Part shown: piece by piece, positions 36,471 to 45,038 of the stretch
Position numbering within the stretch: the stretch's first letter is position 1
Layout of the letters: every line of letters begins with the position of its first letter
Source of the DNA: Chitinophaga pinensis
GTDB lineage: Bacteria; Bacteroidota; Bacteroidia; Flavobacteriales_D; Crocinitomicaceae
Reading direction: 5' to 3'
NCBI GenBank assembly: GCA_945863605.1
Contig: CAMAZP010000002.1
Span: 103,684-167,683, forward strand
Length of the DNA stretch: 64,000 bases
The notes under the pieces: generated by a model
What the model was told of the DNA's origin: nothing
The model's input: only the letters and a program-made list of their open reading frames with translations
The model's database searches: none
Made by a program: the position numbers and the translations under genes

Positions 36471-38327
36471 TTAAGCCAATCCTTGTAAAGAAGAAAATTT
36501 ATAATAGTTTCCATTTCTGCTCATTAGCTCGCTGTGACTACCTTGCTCAATAATTTTTCCTTTAGATATAACGATTATTTGATCTGCGTTTATAATCGTA
36601 CTTAAACGATGGGCAATTACAAAAGAAGTTCTATTAATCATCACTTTTTCGAGTGCTTCTTGCACTAATTTTTCAGATTCTGTGTCCAAAGCGGAGGTTG
36701 CTTCGTCGAGAATTAAGATTTTTGGGTCTTTATAAATTGCTCGTGCAATACTTAATCGTTGTTTTTGTCCACCTGATAATTTATTTCCACGTTCGCCGAT
36801 GATTGTGTTGTAGCTATCTTCTAATTCGATAATAAAATTGTGGGCGTTGGCAATTTTTGCTGCTTCAATTGCTCGTTCTAAATTTGGATTCACTTCACCG
36901 AAAGCTATGTTTTCCAAAACAGATACATTAAACAAGATTGATTCTTGGGAAACGATGCCAATTAACCCTCTTAAATCCATAATTTTTAAATCGCGAACAT
37001 CAATCCCATCAATCAATAATCTACCTTCTGTCACATCATAAAAACGAGGTAACAAATCCATCATTGTTGATTTTCCACTTCCAGATTCACCAACTATTGC
37101 TATGGTAGCTCCTTTATTTACAGTTAGATTAATAGCGTTCAAAACGGGTTCATTTTTATATCTAAAACCAATATTTTCAAATTGAATAGAAGTTTGGAAA
37201 TCATTAATAGTAATAGCATTCTCCTTTTCTACAATTTTTTCATCAGCATTTAAAACCTCGTTGATTCGATCTTGTGAAGCACGTGCTTTTGTCATATTTG
37301 CCATATTATTAGACACGCTTTGAATTGGTCGAAGTAGTTGCGAAAAAACAATCACAAATGTTAAAAACACTTCACCTGTCAATGCATGCTTGTCTGATTC
37401 AAGAATCATTTTTCCACCAAACCAAACCAAACTTAACATCACAGCAGAACCTAAAAACTCATTTAAAAGTGGAGATAAATCTTTTTTTCTGAAAGTACGT
37501 GTCACCAATTGCTGATGCTGTAAATTGATTTTCTTAAAATTGGAAAAAAACTGTGGAATCGCATTAAACGCTTTAATTATGCGAATTCCCCCTAAACCTT
37601 CTTCCATTGCAGAGAATAAAAAGCCCAATTGTTCCTGTCCTTTTTTGGCTGTACGCTTCAAACTTTTACCAATTCTTGAAATAACAAAAGCTGAAATCGG
37701 CAACAAAAACAAAGAGACTAAAGTCAACTCTGGACTTAGGTAAATTAAAGATGCAACATTGATAACAATCGCCAAAGGTTCTCTAAAAATCAATTCCAAT
37801 AAACTCACAACCGCCACTTCAATTTCGCCAACATCACTATTCATGCGCGCCATTAAATCTCCTTTTCGCTCATTCGAATAATAGGAAAGCGGTAATTCAA
37901 GTGATTTTAAAAATAATGCATCACGAACATCACGCACAACAGCCATTCTCAGTTCGGATTGATACCAAACGGCTCCATAGCGAAATAAATTCTTTAAGAA
38001 AAAAGCTACAACTACTGTGATACAAACGAAAAACAATGCATCTTTTGGATCGTTTTTTACTAATTCATACATCCAAAAATTGTAGTAGTCCTTTATAAAA
38101 TTAAAAACGGAAAAAAATCCACCTTCAAATTTTGGTTCTAATACTGTCACTAACTCTTCTGGTTTGCGAAAAATTAACTGCAAAACAGGTATGAATAAAA
38201 TGAGTGAAAGTAGATTAAAAACCACAAATAGTAAGTTACAAAGCACCACAATTAATGCGGTTGTTTTGTATTTAAAAGTGTAATTATATATCTCTTTAAA
38301 GTAACTCACAATATTGCAAATATACAT
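36471..38327 (-). CDS. ABC exporter, MsbA-like (fused membrane and ATPase domains)
   Basis: 618 aa from the ATG at 38327 (MYICNIVSYFKEIYNYTFKY); an ATG nine codons upstream would lie almost in the rbfA promoter. Six transmembrane helices with RMNSDVGEIEVAVVS in the coupling region, then the ATPase: Walker A GESGSGKST, Q-loop VSQES, signature LSGGQKQRLSIARAIYK, Walker B ILILDEATSALD, switch IAHRLSTI. Homodimeric exporter for lipids, possibly lipid A. It is divergent from rbfA, with only about 50 bases between starts. Confidence 0.92.
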   Translation of the reverse strand: MYICNIVSYFKEIYNYTFKYKTTALIVVLCNLLFVVFNLLSLILFIPVLQLIFRKPEELVTVLEPKFEGGFFSVFNFIKDYYNFWMYELVKNDPKDALFFVCITVVVAFFLKNLFRYGAVWYQSELRMAVVRDVRDALFLKSLELPLSYYSNERKGDLMARMNSDVGEIEVAVVSLLELIFREPLAIVINVASLIYLSPELTLVSLFLLPISAFVISRIGKSLKRTAKKGQEQLGFLFSAMEEGLGGIRIIKAFNAIPQFFSNFKKINLQHQQLVTRTFRKKDLSPLLNEFLGSAVMLSLVWFGGKMILESDKHALTGEVFLTFVIVFSQLLRPIQSVSNNMANMTKARASQDRINEVLNADEKIVEKENAITINDFQTSIQFENIGFRYKNEPVLNAINLTVNKGATIAIVGESGSGKSTMMDLLPRFYDVTEGRLLIDGIDVRDLKIMDLRGLIGIVSQESILFNVSVLENIAFGEVNPNLERAIEAAKIANAHNFIIELEDSYNTIIGERGNKLSGGQKQRLSIARAIYKDPKILILDEATSALDTESEKLVQEALEKVMINRTSFVIAHRLSTIINADQIIVISKGKIIEQGSHSELMSRNGNYYKFSSLQGLA

Positions 38328-38366
38328 TTTGTAGTAACTATACGAAGAAAGCACCTCAACTATTCT

Positions 38367-38374
38367 TAACTTTG
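38367..38374 (+). promoter_or_regulatory. TAnnTTTG -7 element directly before rbfA
   Basis: TAACTTTG fits the Bacteroidota -7 consensus exactly and ends four bases before the rbfA ATG at 38379, the same arrangement as at tatC. Transcripts starting here would be leaderless. Confidence 0.5.
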
Positions 38375-38378
38375 CACT

Positions 38379-38714
38379 ATGGGTTCAATAAGACAGAATA
38401 AAATTGAAGCGGTAATTCAGGCCGAATTATCAACTTTTTTTCAACGCAACGCATCAGAAATTTGCTTAGGCGCAATGGTTACAGTAACGATTGTTAGAGT
38501 AACTTCTGACTTATCTTACGCAAAATGTTTTCTAAGCATTTTTGCTGGACCAGAAAAGGAAAAAGTGTTAGCGAACATCCTTATAAACAAAGGTAAAATT
38601 CGTGGTGAAGTTGGTAAACGATTAAAAAATATGCGCATGATTCCTGAATTGACTTTTCACATCGACGATTCGATGGATTATGCTATGAAAATCAGTGAAT
38701 TATTAAAAAAATAA
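38379..38714 (+). CDS. rbfA: Ribosome-binding factor A
   Basis: 111 aa, full length. KIEAVIQAELSTFFQR, VTIVRVTSDLSYAKCFLSIF, IRGEVGKRLKNMRMIPELTFHIDDSMDYA are the RbfA KH-domain blocks. It assists 16S rRNA 5'-end maturation, especially in cold. Its stop codon is directly followed, in the same frame, by the coding sequence of a LolC/E-type permease, with no ATG in between. Confidence 0.95.
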   Translation: MGSIRQNKIEAVIQAELSTFFQRNASEICLGAMVTVTIVRVTSDLSYAKCFLSIFAGPEKEKVLANILINKGKIRGEVGKRLKNMRMIPELTFHIDDSMDYAMKISELLKK

Positions 38715-38717
38715 GTA

Positions 38718-39935
38718 ATTAACGTTTCCCTCTATATAGCTCTTAAATATATTCGTTCTGGACGGAAAAAGAATATTATAACCTTAATTTCTCGCATTTC
38801 TACTGTTGGTGTTTTTGTAATCACTGCTGCGCTTGTTATTATACTTTCTGCATTCAACGGGATTGAAAAAATGATTGAAACACTTTACAGCGAATTTGAT
38901 TCTGATATTACAATAGTTGCGAATAAACGAAAAACATTTGACGAACGAGAAGTTGATTGGAAAAAATTAGCGGCTATTCCTGAAGTTAAATCCTTTTCCA
39001 AAGTAGTTGAAGAAATTGTAGTCCTTCGACATGAAAAAAAATGGGTGAATGCAACATTGATTGGTGTTGACCAAAACTATCTTCAAACAATTAATATCAA
39101 TCAACATCTTTGGGCAGGGAATAGTGATTTTGAAGAGTTGGTGACTGGGAAATCGCATGGAATTATTGGAGTTGATTTATTCAAAAAGTTAGACGGAATT
39201 ATGCCGACTAATGACGAGGTGGAGCGTCTAATTATTTATGCTCCTAAGAGAAATATTAAAATTCGATTGGGAAAAAATCCATTTTACACACAAGCTGTTT
39301 TTATCTCTGGAGTAATGAATTACAATAAAGAAGTAAATGAAGATAAACTTTTATGGCCATTAAATGCAACACGTGAATTATTAAATTATACGAGTGAATT
39401 AACACATCTGTATATTCAAGTGAATAAAAAGTTTACCAACGAAGAAGCAAAAGAAAAAATTCAAACATTGGTGGGCTCTAAGTTTCAAGTGAAAACAAAT
39501 TTTGAGAAAAATGAATTAATTTTTCAAACCAGCAAATCAGAAAGAATGATAGTAATCGTTATTATGATTTTCATTTTTATATTAGCATCTTTTAATTTAA
39601 TTGCTTCTTTGACAATGCTTTATATAGAAAAAAAGGACAACATCAGCAGTTTAGAAAGCTTTGGGTTGAGCCGTAAAGGTGTCTTTCAAATTTTCTTCTT
39701 TGAAGGTTTATTGATTTCAGGTATTGGTATTTTAGCAGGACTTTTTGTCGGTTATTTTGTTTGTTTACTTCAGCTCAAATTTTCACTTTTAGTAATTCCA
39801 GGACCCAATATTCCTTTTCCAATAAACATTTCGTTAAGTGATTTCTTTTTAGTTCTGTTTTCAGTGAGTATTTTAAGTGTTTTGTTTTCTTATTTTCCAA
39901 CAAAAATTTTGTTGAGAAAAACTGAAGGTTTTTAG
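38718..39935 (+). CDS. LolC/E-type ABC transporter permease, apparent ATT start
   Basis: 405 aa if read from ATT at 38718. The conserved N-terminus of this family (a short xNVSLYIALKYIRSGRKKN, ISRISTVGVFVITAALVIIL, SAFNGIE) is encoded immediately after the rbfA stop, and no ATG, GTG, TTG or CTG exists in frame before the ATG at 38871, which would delete the first transmembrane helix. Homologues start MNVSLFIA..., so ATT at 38718 aligns exactly. The C-terminus is an FtsX-type domain (FNLIASLTMLYIEKKDNISS, four helices in all). It releases lipoproteins with an LolD ATPase. A sequencing error at ATG is an alternative. Confidence 0.82.
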   Translation: MNVSLYIALKYIRSGRKKNIITLISRISTVGVFVITAALVIILSAFNGIEKMIETLYSEFDSDITIVANKRKTFDEREVDWKKLAAIPEVKSFSKVVEEIVVLRHEKKWVNATLIGVDQNYLQTININQHLWAGNSDFEELVTGKSHGIIGVDLFKKLDGIMPTNDEVERLIIYAPKRNIKIRLGKNPFYTQAVFISGVMNYNKEVNEDKLLWPLNATRELLNYTSELTHLYIQVNKKFTNEEAKEKIQTLVGSKFQVKTNFEKNELIFQTSKSERMIVIVIMIFIFILASFNLIASLTMLYIEKKDNISSLESFGLSRKGVFQIFFFEGLLISGIGILAGLFVGYFVCLLQLKFSLLVIPGPNIPFPINISLSDFFLVLFSVSILSVLFSYFPTKILLRKTEGF

Positions 39936-40127
39936 CATTGAAATAATCAAGTGTTGTTTGTTCGATTAGCTATTCTCTTTCTTTCCATCTAGATAGTGAA
40001 AAATGATTGATGGTTCAAATACAGTAGTTCGATTTTCAATTAATTAAAGTTTAATTTTGACTAGCTCACTTTGGCTTTCTTTATATTAACTCATTGTTAT
40101 CTTTAATCATATGTCCTTTTGTGTTTA

Positions 40128-40156
40128 TTTGTAGGTGTAATTTCTTTGTAACTTTA
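40128..40156 (+). promoter_or_regulatory. Promoter of the NUC1 nuclease gene
   Basis: TTTG at 40128-40131 and TAACTTTA at 40149-40156 with a 17-base spacer match the Bacteroidota -33/-7 pattern (TTTG, TAnnTTTG with one change). The ATG follows at 40173. Confidence 0.5.
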
Positions 40157-40172
40157 GATTTTAATATAATAT

Positions 40173-41420
40173 ATGAAAATTTTTGTGGGATTTTTTTTGA
40201 GTTGTCTCTTAGGTTTTAGCACTTATGCTCAAAACAATCTGAATGATAAAATTTTACAAATTGATTCCATTAGAGAAAAAGAGAAGAATCTTTTAATTGA
40301 AATAGAACAATTAAAATTAGAGCAGGGCCTTATGCAACTTAAACAAGTTGGTTATCCTACTTCAAAATCATCACTTGAATTAAAAGATTATAAGGGTTTT
40401 GTTGTTGGGTTTGATTGCGAATACAAATTAGCAAGTTGGACTTTTCATCTACTGAATACAGATGTGTCATTTGGTTCAAATTCCCGAACAAATGATTTTC
40501 GAATAGACTCTTCATTTTCATGCGGTACAGCAAATGATCGTGATTACTTTAAAAAAAACAATAGTGAAGATGGAACACCTCAGCTAAAGGGGTTTGGATT
40601 TGACAGGGGTCATCTCGTTCCTTCTGCTGATTTAAAATGGTCGAAAGCGGCAATGAGTGAAACCTATTATTACAGTAATATTACTCCTCAAAAACCTGAC
40701 TTCAATCGAGAATCATGGGCTCAACTAGAAAGTTTAATTAGAAGAATTGCTGACAATGAAAAAAAAACATTGTATGTCTTAACTGGTCCAATTCTATCTA
40801 AAGAATTAGAGGTAAATAAAGAATCCGAAAACAATTTGAAAATACCAAATTTGCACTATAAAATTGTGGCAGATTTATCCGCTGAAAATCAAAGGGGAAT
40901 TGCTTTCTTGATGCAAAATAAAAAGTGTGATACCAAACTAAGTAATTATGTGGTTACTATTGATAGCATCGAACAATTAACTGGATTAAACTTCTTTCCA
41001 TTCATCCACGATTCTTTAGAACAAAAAATAGAAGGTAAAGCAGACTTCTTTGCTTGGGATGTTAAATCATATATTAACAATGTTGAACCGTTAAATCCAT
41101 TGGAATTACCCAAAGGTTATTTTAACACAGAACAAGCTGCATCGAAAGTTGGAAGTACAGTATCAATTGTTGGAAAAGTTGTTAGTTCAAAATTTATTTC
41201 AAAATCTCAATCGACTTTTCTTAATTTAGATAAAGAATTTCCGAACCAGATTTTCTCTATTACTATTTGGAATAATGCACGGCGTAATTTCAGTTTTAAA
41301 CCCGAAACGGCCTTTGACGAAAAGTATATTGTTGTCACAGGTAAAGTAACTTTAGATAAAAATGGTATCCCAACCATAAACGTAAAGAGTGAGGAGCAAA
41401 TTCAACTTTGGGAAGAATAA
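40173..41420 (+). CDS. Secreted DNA/RNA non-specific endonuclease (NUC1 type)
   Basis: 415 aa. A signal peptide (FFLSCLLGFSTYAQ) and a coiled-coil stretch precede the ββα-metal nuclease domain with GFDRGHLVPSADLKW (the DRGH catalytic His), YYSNITPQKPDFNRESW (metal-binding Asn) and LYVLTGPIL. The last 100 residues (AASKVGSTVSIVGKVVSSKF, YIVVTGKVTLD) form an OB-fold-like nucleic-acid-binding domain, an uncommon C-terminal addition. Probably used for nutrient scavenging outside the cell. No immunity gene is visible. Confidence 0.9.
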   Translation: MKIFVGFFLSCLLGFSTYAQNNLNDKILQIDSIREKEKNLLIEIEQLKLEQGLMQLKQVGYPTSKSSLELKDYKGFVVGFDCEYKLASWTFHLLNTDVSFGSNSRTNDFRIDSSFSCGTANDRDYFKKNNSEDGTPQLKGFGFDRGHLVPSADLKWSKAAMSETYYYSNITPQKPDFNRESWAQLESLIRRIADNEKKTLYVLTGPILSKELEVNKESENNLKIPNLHYKIVADLSAENQRGIAFLMQNKKCDTKLSNYVVTIDSIEQLTGLNFFPFIHDSLEQKIEGKADFFAWDVKSYINNVEPLNPLELPKGYFNTEQAASKVGSTVSIVGKVVSSKFISKSQSTFLNLDKEFPNQIFSITIWNNARRNFSFKPETAFDEKYIVVTGKVTLDKNGIPTINVKSEEQIQLWEE

Positions 41421-41467
41421 ATTTATTGTGTTTTATAATTTACTTTTGTGTTTTTAATTCAATGATT

Positions 41468-42001
41468 ATGAAATATTTGAATTTTATTTTGTTTTTTACT
41501 TGTTTTAACTTTTTTGTTTTCTCTCAGGATATTTTTGATTTAGCTAGAAGCGGGACTGTTAGCCAAATGGAAGAATTATTAAAAAAAGATCCAGAAGCAC
41601 TTGATAGATTATCAAACAGTGGTTTTTCACCTTTTCTTTTGGCTTGTTACAGGGGAAATAATGAAATTGCAAAATACTTAATGGAAAAAGGAGCCAATAC
41701 GTCACCCTGCACATCTGAGGGCTCGGCAATCTATGGTATAATTTTTAAAAACAATACTGAGATGCTTGCTCACATTCTTGACAAAGGTATTTCAACTAAT
41801 GACACCTGTCAATTCAAACAGTTTGGTACACCTTTGCACATGGCCATGAGTCTAAAAAGATATGAAATGGTAGAATTATTATTAATGTACGGAGCGAATA
41901 AATCTATTCCTAATCAGGAAGGAAAAACAATTGATGAACTATTAATTCAATACGAAGATGAAAAATTATCCACTATTTTTAAAAAATTTGAGAAAAATTA
42001 A
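41468..42001 (+). CDS. Secreted ankyrin-repeat protein
   Basis: 177 aa from the ATG at 41468 (MKYLNFILFFTCFNFFVFSQ, a good signal peptide); the ATG two codons upstream is equally possible. Four ankyrin repeats follow: DLARSGTVSQMEELLKKDPE, SNSGFSPFLLACYRGNNEIA, SEGSAIYGIIFKNNTEMLAH and GTPLHMAMSLKRYEMVELLL. A protein-binding module in the periplasm or outside. Its end overlaps the start of the next gene. Confidence 0.85.
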   Translation: MKYLNFILFFTCFNFFVFSQDIFDLARSGTVSQMEELLKKDPEALDRLSNSGFSPFLLACYRGNNEIAKYLMEKGANTSPCTSEGSAIYGIIFKNNTEMLAHILDKGISTNDTCQFKQFGTPLHMAMSLKRYEMVELLLMYGANKSIPNQEGKTIDELLIQYEDEKLSTIFKKFEKN

Positions 42002-44297
42002 TTTATTAGGTTTTTGTGTATTTATTCACTTTGTTACTAACTCACAAATCTATACAACAGGTACTGTAACTTTGTCGAATAGTGCAGGTTTGGAAATGTC
42101 AATAAAATTGGATGTTGGGAATGATGTAACAATGACTTTAACAGGACCAACGAACCGCTGGTTTGCAGTTGGGTTTGATGCATCCACTATGGTAGCCGGC
42201 ACAGATGTTGTAAGTGTTCATTCAGTGGGAGCCCTAACTAATCTAGATGCTAGTCTAAGCGGTTTTTCAGCGCCAGTAACAGACAATCAACAAGATTGGA
42301 CAATTACATCAGATCAAGTAAATGCAGGGATTAGAACTGTAATTGCTAGTCGAGCCCTAAATACTAACGATCCTTTAGATCATGTTTTTACTGCGAGTGC
42401 AGGAGTGTTGTCGTTAATTTGGGCAAGGGGAAATAGTAATACATTCAGTTATTCCTATCATGGTAGTTTAAATAGGGGTATTGTAACCGTAAATTTTAAC
42501 CTTCAACCTGCTCCTCCCTCATTGAGCATTACTCCTTCAAACACAACAATTTGTCCTGGATTATCAACAACACTTACTGCTATTACAGAACCTGGAGCAA
42601 CTTTAATTTGGTCTCCTGGAGGCGCAACTACAGCCAGTATTACTGTTTCTCCAACAAACACAACTAGTTACACTTGTACCGCGTCGCTCAATGGCCTTAG
42701 TTCAACAGCAACCAGCGTGGTGAATGTATTACCAACACCTACTGTCAATCAAGTTTCTAATGGTGCTTATTGCGACAATCAATTTGTTCCTTCAACGATA
42801 TTTTCTGGAACCGCAGGATCTTCTTTCAACTGGAGCAACTCAAATACACTAAATGGTATACAAGCAACTGGAGCAGGAAATATTCCGGGGTATACGGCCG
42901 ATGTTGTTACAAATTCAGTTCAAACAGGAACCATTACAGTGATTCCAACACTAAATGGTTGCTCAGGTGTGCCAATGACCTTCACAATTTCTTTGGTGCC
43001 AACTCCATCTGCTTATCAGTTTGACTGGGATTGGTGTCATGGTCAAACAGCAACAGCAGTTGTGATGCAAGGAAATTACACAAGCATTCAATGGACGAAT
43101 TCCAATACTTCGATTGGTCAATTGGCCTCAGGATCAGGAGTGCTGCCTGCATTTACTGCTATCAACACGGGAACTTCTTCTATCATATCTGTAGTAACAG
43201 CCACTCCTTATTACACATTCGGAGGAACAACTTGTACGAGTAATGCACCACCTTTTACGTTTGAATACCGCATATACCCGGTTGGAACAATTAATCAGAA
43301 TCCAAACATAAACGTTTGTTCCGGATCAGTGATACCAGCAATAAATTTCACCGGCAATACCAACGTATTTGATTGGACCAATTCCAATACATCTATCGGT
43401 TTACCTGGAATAGGAACTGGAAGTATTCCATCATTTACTGCCCCTACAGTTTCCAACATTACGACAGCAACAATCATCGTAACCCCTCGATTTTTTACAT
43501 CGTCCAATTTCTATTGTGACGGAGTAGCAGATACCTTTTTGATTACTATATATCCTCCATTAACCTCGCAGACATTTATTACATCTTGTTCACCAGTCGT
43601 TTGGAACGGGAATACTTATTCAAGCAGTGGAACCTACAGTGTAAATTTAACGAGCGTGTATGGATGCGACTCTACCGCTACTTTAGTTCTTACAGACGGA
43701 CCAACAGTACTCGGTGGAGAAAGTGTTACGGCATGTAATTCTTATGCCTGGAACGGATCAACCTACACTGCTAGTGGAAGCTACACAGCGATGCTCACAG
43801 CGGCAAACGGATGTGACTCAGTGGCAACGCTAACGCTTACAATAAATCCAGGACCACAAACGCCTACAGTAAACGTCATTAACACAGCTGATTATGTAGA
43901 ACTCAGTACTCCATCACAAGCGAATGCCAGCTATCAATGGGTGAATTGTCCGAATTATGACGCAATTGTTGGTGAAGACTCATCTAACTACATTGTCACC
44001 ACTAATGGGAATTACGCGGTTATAGTAACCAATACATGTGGGGCTGATACCTCTTCTTGTGCGCCAATTATAACGATTGGACTCGATGATAATAATAGCG
44101 TTATTGAACTATTCCCAACGATACTTCAATCAAATGCATACCTAACTCTTTCTGCTGACTATTGGACCGTTTATGATTCTTTTGGTAAGATGCTACGCAC
44201 TGTTTTACCTAATGAAACACAGCTACAATTTAACTATCCAGCAGGTGTTTATATAGTAGCCAATTCTAAACGGAAGTACCGAATTATAATCTTTTAG
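41958..44297 (+). CDS. Secreted DOMON-domain protein with Ig-like repeats and sorting domain
   Basis: 779 aa. After a signal peptide (LLGFCVFIHFVTNSQ) comes a DOMON-like domain (residues about 40-165: NRWFAVGFDASTMVAGTDVV, LSLIWARGNSNTFSY), as in haem- or sugar-binding proteins. Several Ig-like modules follow, three with a repeated WSNSNT/WTNSNTSIG turn, then two near-identical WNG-x-x-Y-x-x-SG-x-Y repeats (SPVVWNGNTYSSSGTY; NSYAWNGSTYTASGSY). The end resembles a degenerate T9SS sorting domain (ELFPTI, VYDSFGKM, AGVYIV). The start overlaps the ankyrin gene by 44 bases; a TTG at 41988 is an alternative. Confidence 0.82.
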   Translation: MKNYPLFLKNLRKINLLGFCVFIHFVTNSQIYTTGTVTLSNSAGLEMSIKLDVGNDVTMTLTGPTNRWFAVGFDASTMVAGTDVVSVHSVGALTNLDASLSGFSAPVTDNQQDWTITSDQVNAGIRTVIASRALNTNDPLDHVFTASAGVLSLIWARGNSNTFSYSYHGSLNRGIVTVNFNLQPAPPSLSITPSNTTICPGLSTTLTAITEPGATLIWSPGGATTASITVSPTNTTSYTCTASLNGLSSTATSVVNVLPTPTVNQVSNGAYCDNQFVPSTIFSGTAGSSFNWSNSNTLNGIQATGAGNIPGYTADVVTNSVQTGTITVIPTLNGCSGVPMTFTISLVPTPSAYQFDWDWCHGQTATAVVMQGNYTSIQWTNSNTSIGQLASGSGVLPAFTAINTGTSSIISVVTATPYYTFGGTTCTSNAPPFTFEYRIYPVGTINQNPNINVCSGSVIPAINFTGNTNVFDWTNSNTSIGLPGIGTGSIPSFTAPTVSNITTATIIVTPRFFTSSNFYCDGVADTFLITIYPPLTSQTFITSCSPVVWNGNTYSSSGTYSVNLTSVYGCDSTATLVLTDGPTVLGGESVTACNSYAWNGSTYTASGSYTAMLTAANGCDSVATLTLTINPGPQTPTVNVINTADYVELSTPSQANASYQWVNCPNYDAIVGEDSSNYIVTTNGNYAVIVTNTCGADTSSCAPIITIGLDDNNSVIELFPTILQSNAYLTLSADYWTVYDSFGKMLRTVLPNETQLQFNYPAGVYIVANSKRKYRIIIF

Positions 44298-44573
44298 AAA
44301 CATGCTTTAAAAAATCGAATTTATCTACATCACTGAGAAAACATATTAAAATTGTATGTAATAGGTACTATAATCTTTACGATTTATATGTGCCTAACGG
44401 TTTGGAATATTTATAATTCAAACAATGAAGGGAAAAAATAGTTATTAATTTTTCTTTTTTTACTAGAAAAACATTTACATGTTTAAAGAGATGAATTGAT
44501 AAACGAATCAACATTCCCTCTCCTCCATTAAATTAAAAAATCATTTTTAGAAATAAGGACCATGAATCCTTGA

Positions 44574-44768
44574 TCAATGATGAACGTTTGACTGTTTCTC
44601 ATTTATTCCAACGTGTTGGGCGAACTCTTCTATCGGTACAAATTGATAGGATTGCTTGTTCAGGTTTTGTCTTATCGTATGGAGCAACCGCCTGGCATAT
44701 TTCTCACTTCTTCCGGTTATTCGCTGTACATCTTTTGGATAGACACATACTCGTTTGGGTATTTTCAT
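44574..44768 (-). CDS. Small HTH-like DNA-binding protein
   Basis: 64 aa (MKIPKRVCVYPKDVQRITGR, then SEKYARRLLHTIRQNLNK and FVPIEEFAQHVGINEKQ). The pattern of an ITGRS-x-x-xARRLL helix pair and a late EEF-x-x-x-x-G matches a small Bacteroidota family that reads like an HTH regulator or excisionase. It is chosen over the longer plus-strand frame on the same DNA because of this pattern. It faces away from the Fic gene; the direct repeat CATACACTATCTAT overlaps its start codon, so it may bind there. Confidence 0.7.
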   Translation of the reverse strand: MKIPKRVCVYPKDVQRITGRSEKYARRLLHTIRQNLNKQSYQFVPIEEFAQHVGINEKQSNVHH

Positions 44769-44801
44769 ACACTATCTATGCTTTATCCATACACTATCTA
44801 T
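44766..44801. repeat. Direct repeat CATACACTATCTAT x2 over the HTH gene start
   Basis: Identical 14-mers at 44766-44779 and 44788-44801, 22 bases apart (two helical turns). The first contains the start codon of the minus-strand HTH-like gene, so a bound protein would block it. A probable operator. Confidence 0.6.
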
Positions 44802-44935
44802 ACTTCATGTGGCGTTTTTCTTCATGCGGCATAGAAGTTACAAAGTTAGTTTTTGGGTTTTGTTTTTCACCAAAATTAGTTTTAAGTATTCCACTTAATT
44901 ATTCACTATTTGAGGGGATTATGTTTATATTTGCA

Positions 44936-45007
44936 TTAAAATATAATTTTCGCACAACATTAAAATATAATTTAAGCGCAACACTAAAATATAATTTACG
45001 TACAACG
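44936..45007. repeat. Three tandem 24-bp AT-rich repeats upstream of fic
   Basis: Units at 44936-44959, 44960-44983 and 44984-45007 share TTAAAATATAATTT followed by a variable centre and CAACA or CAACG; a weak fourth begins at 45008. They end about 30 bases before the Fic start at 45039. The arrangement looks like an operator array (iteron-like) in the shared control region of the HTH and Fic genes. Confidence 0.75.
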
Positions 45008-45038
45008 TTAACTTATAGAATTAAAGCAAATAAATACT

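Noticed and set aside
38871..39935. Permease starting at the ATG 38871
   Set aside because: It would lose the first transmembrane helix and the conserved SLYIALKYIRSGRKKN block, which is encoded directly upstream in frame.
44390..44402. GCCTAAC near the left edge of the island as an attC end
   Set aside because: Only one core box; no inverted GTTAGGC partner within 150 bases.
44936..45007. CRISPR array
   Set aside because: The three 24-bp units are directly adjacent with no spacers and no cas genes nearby; an operator array fits better.
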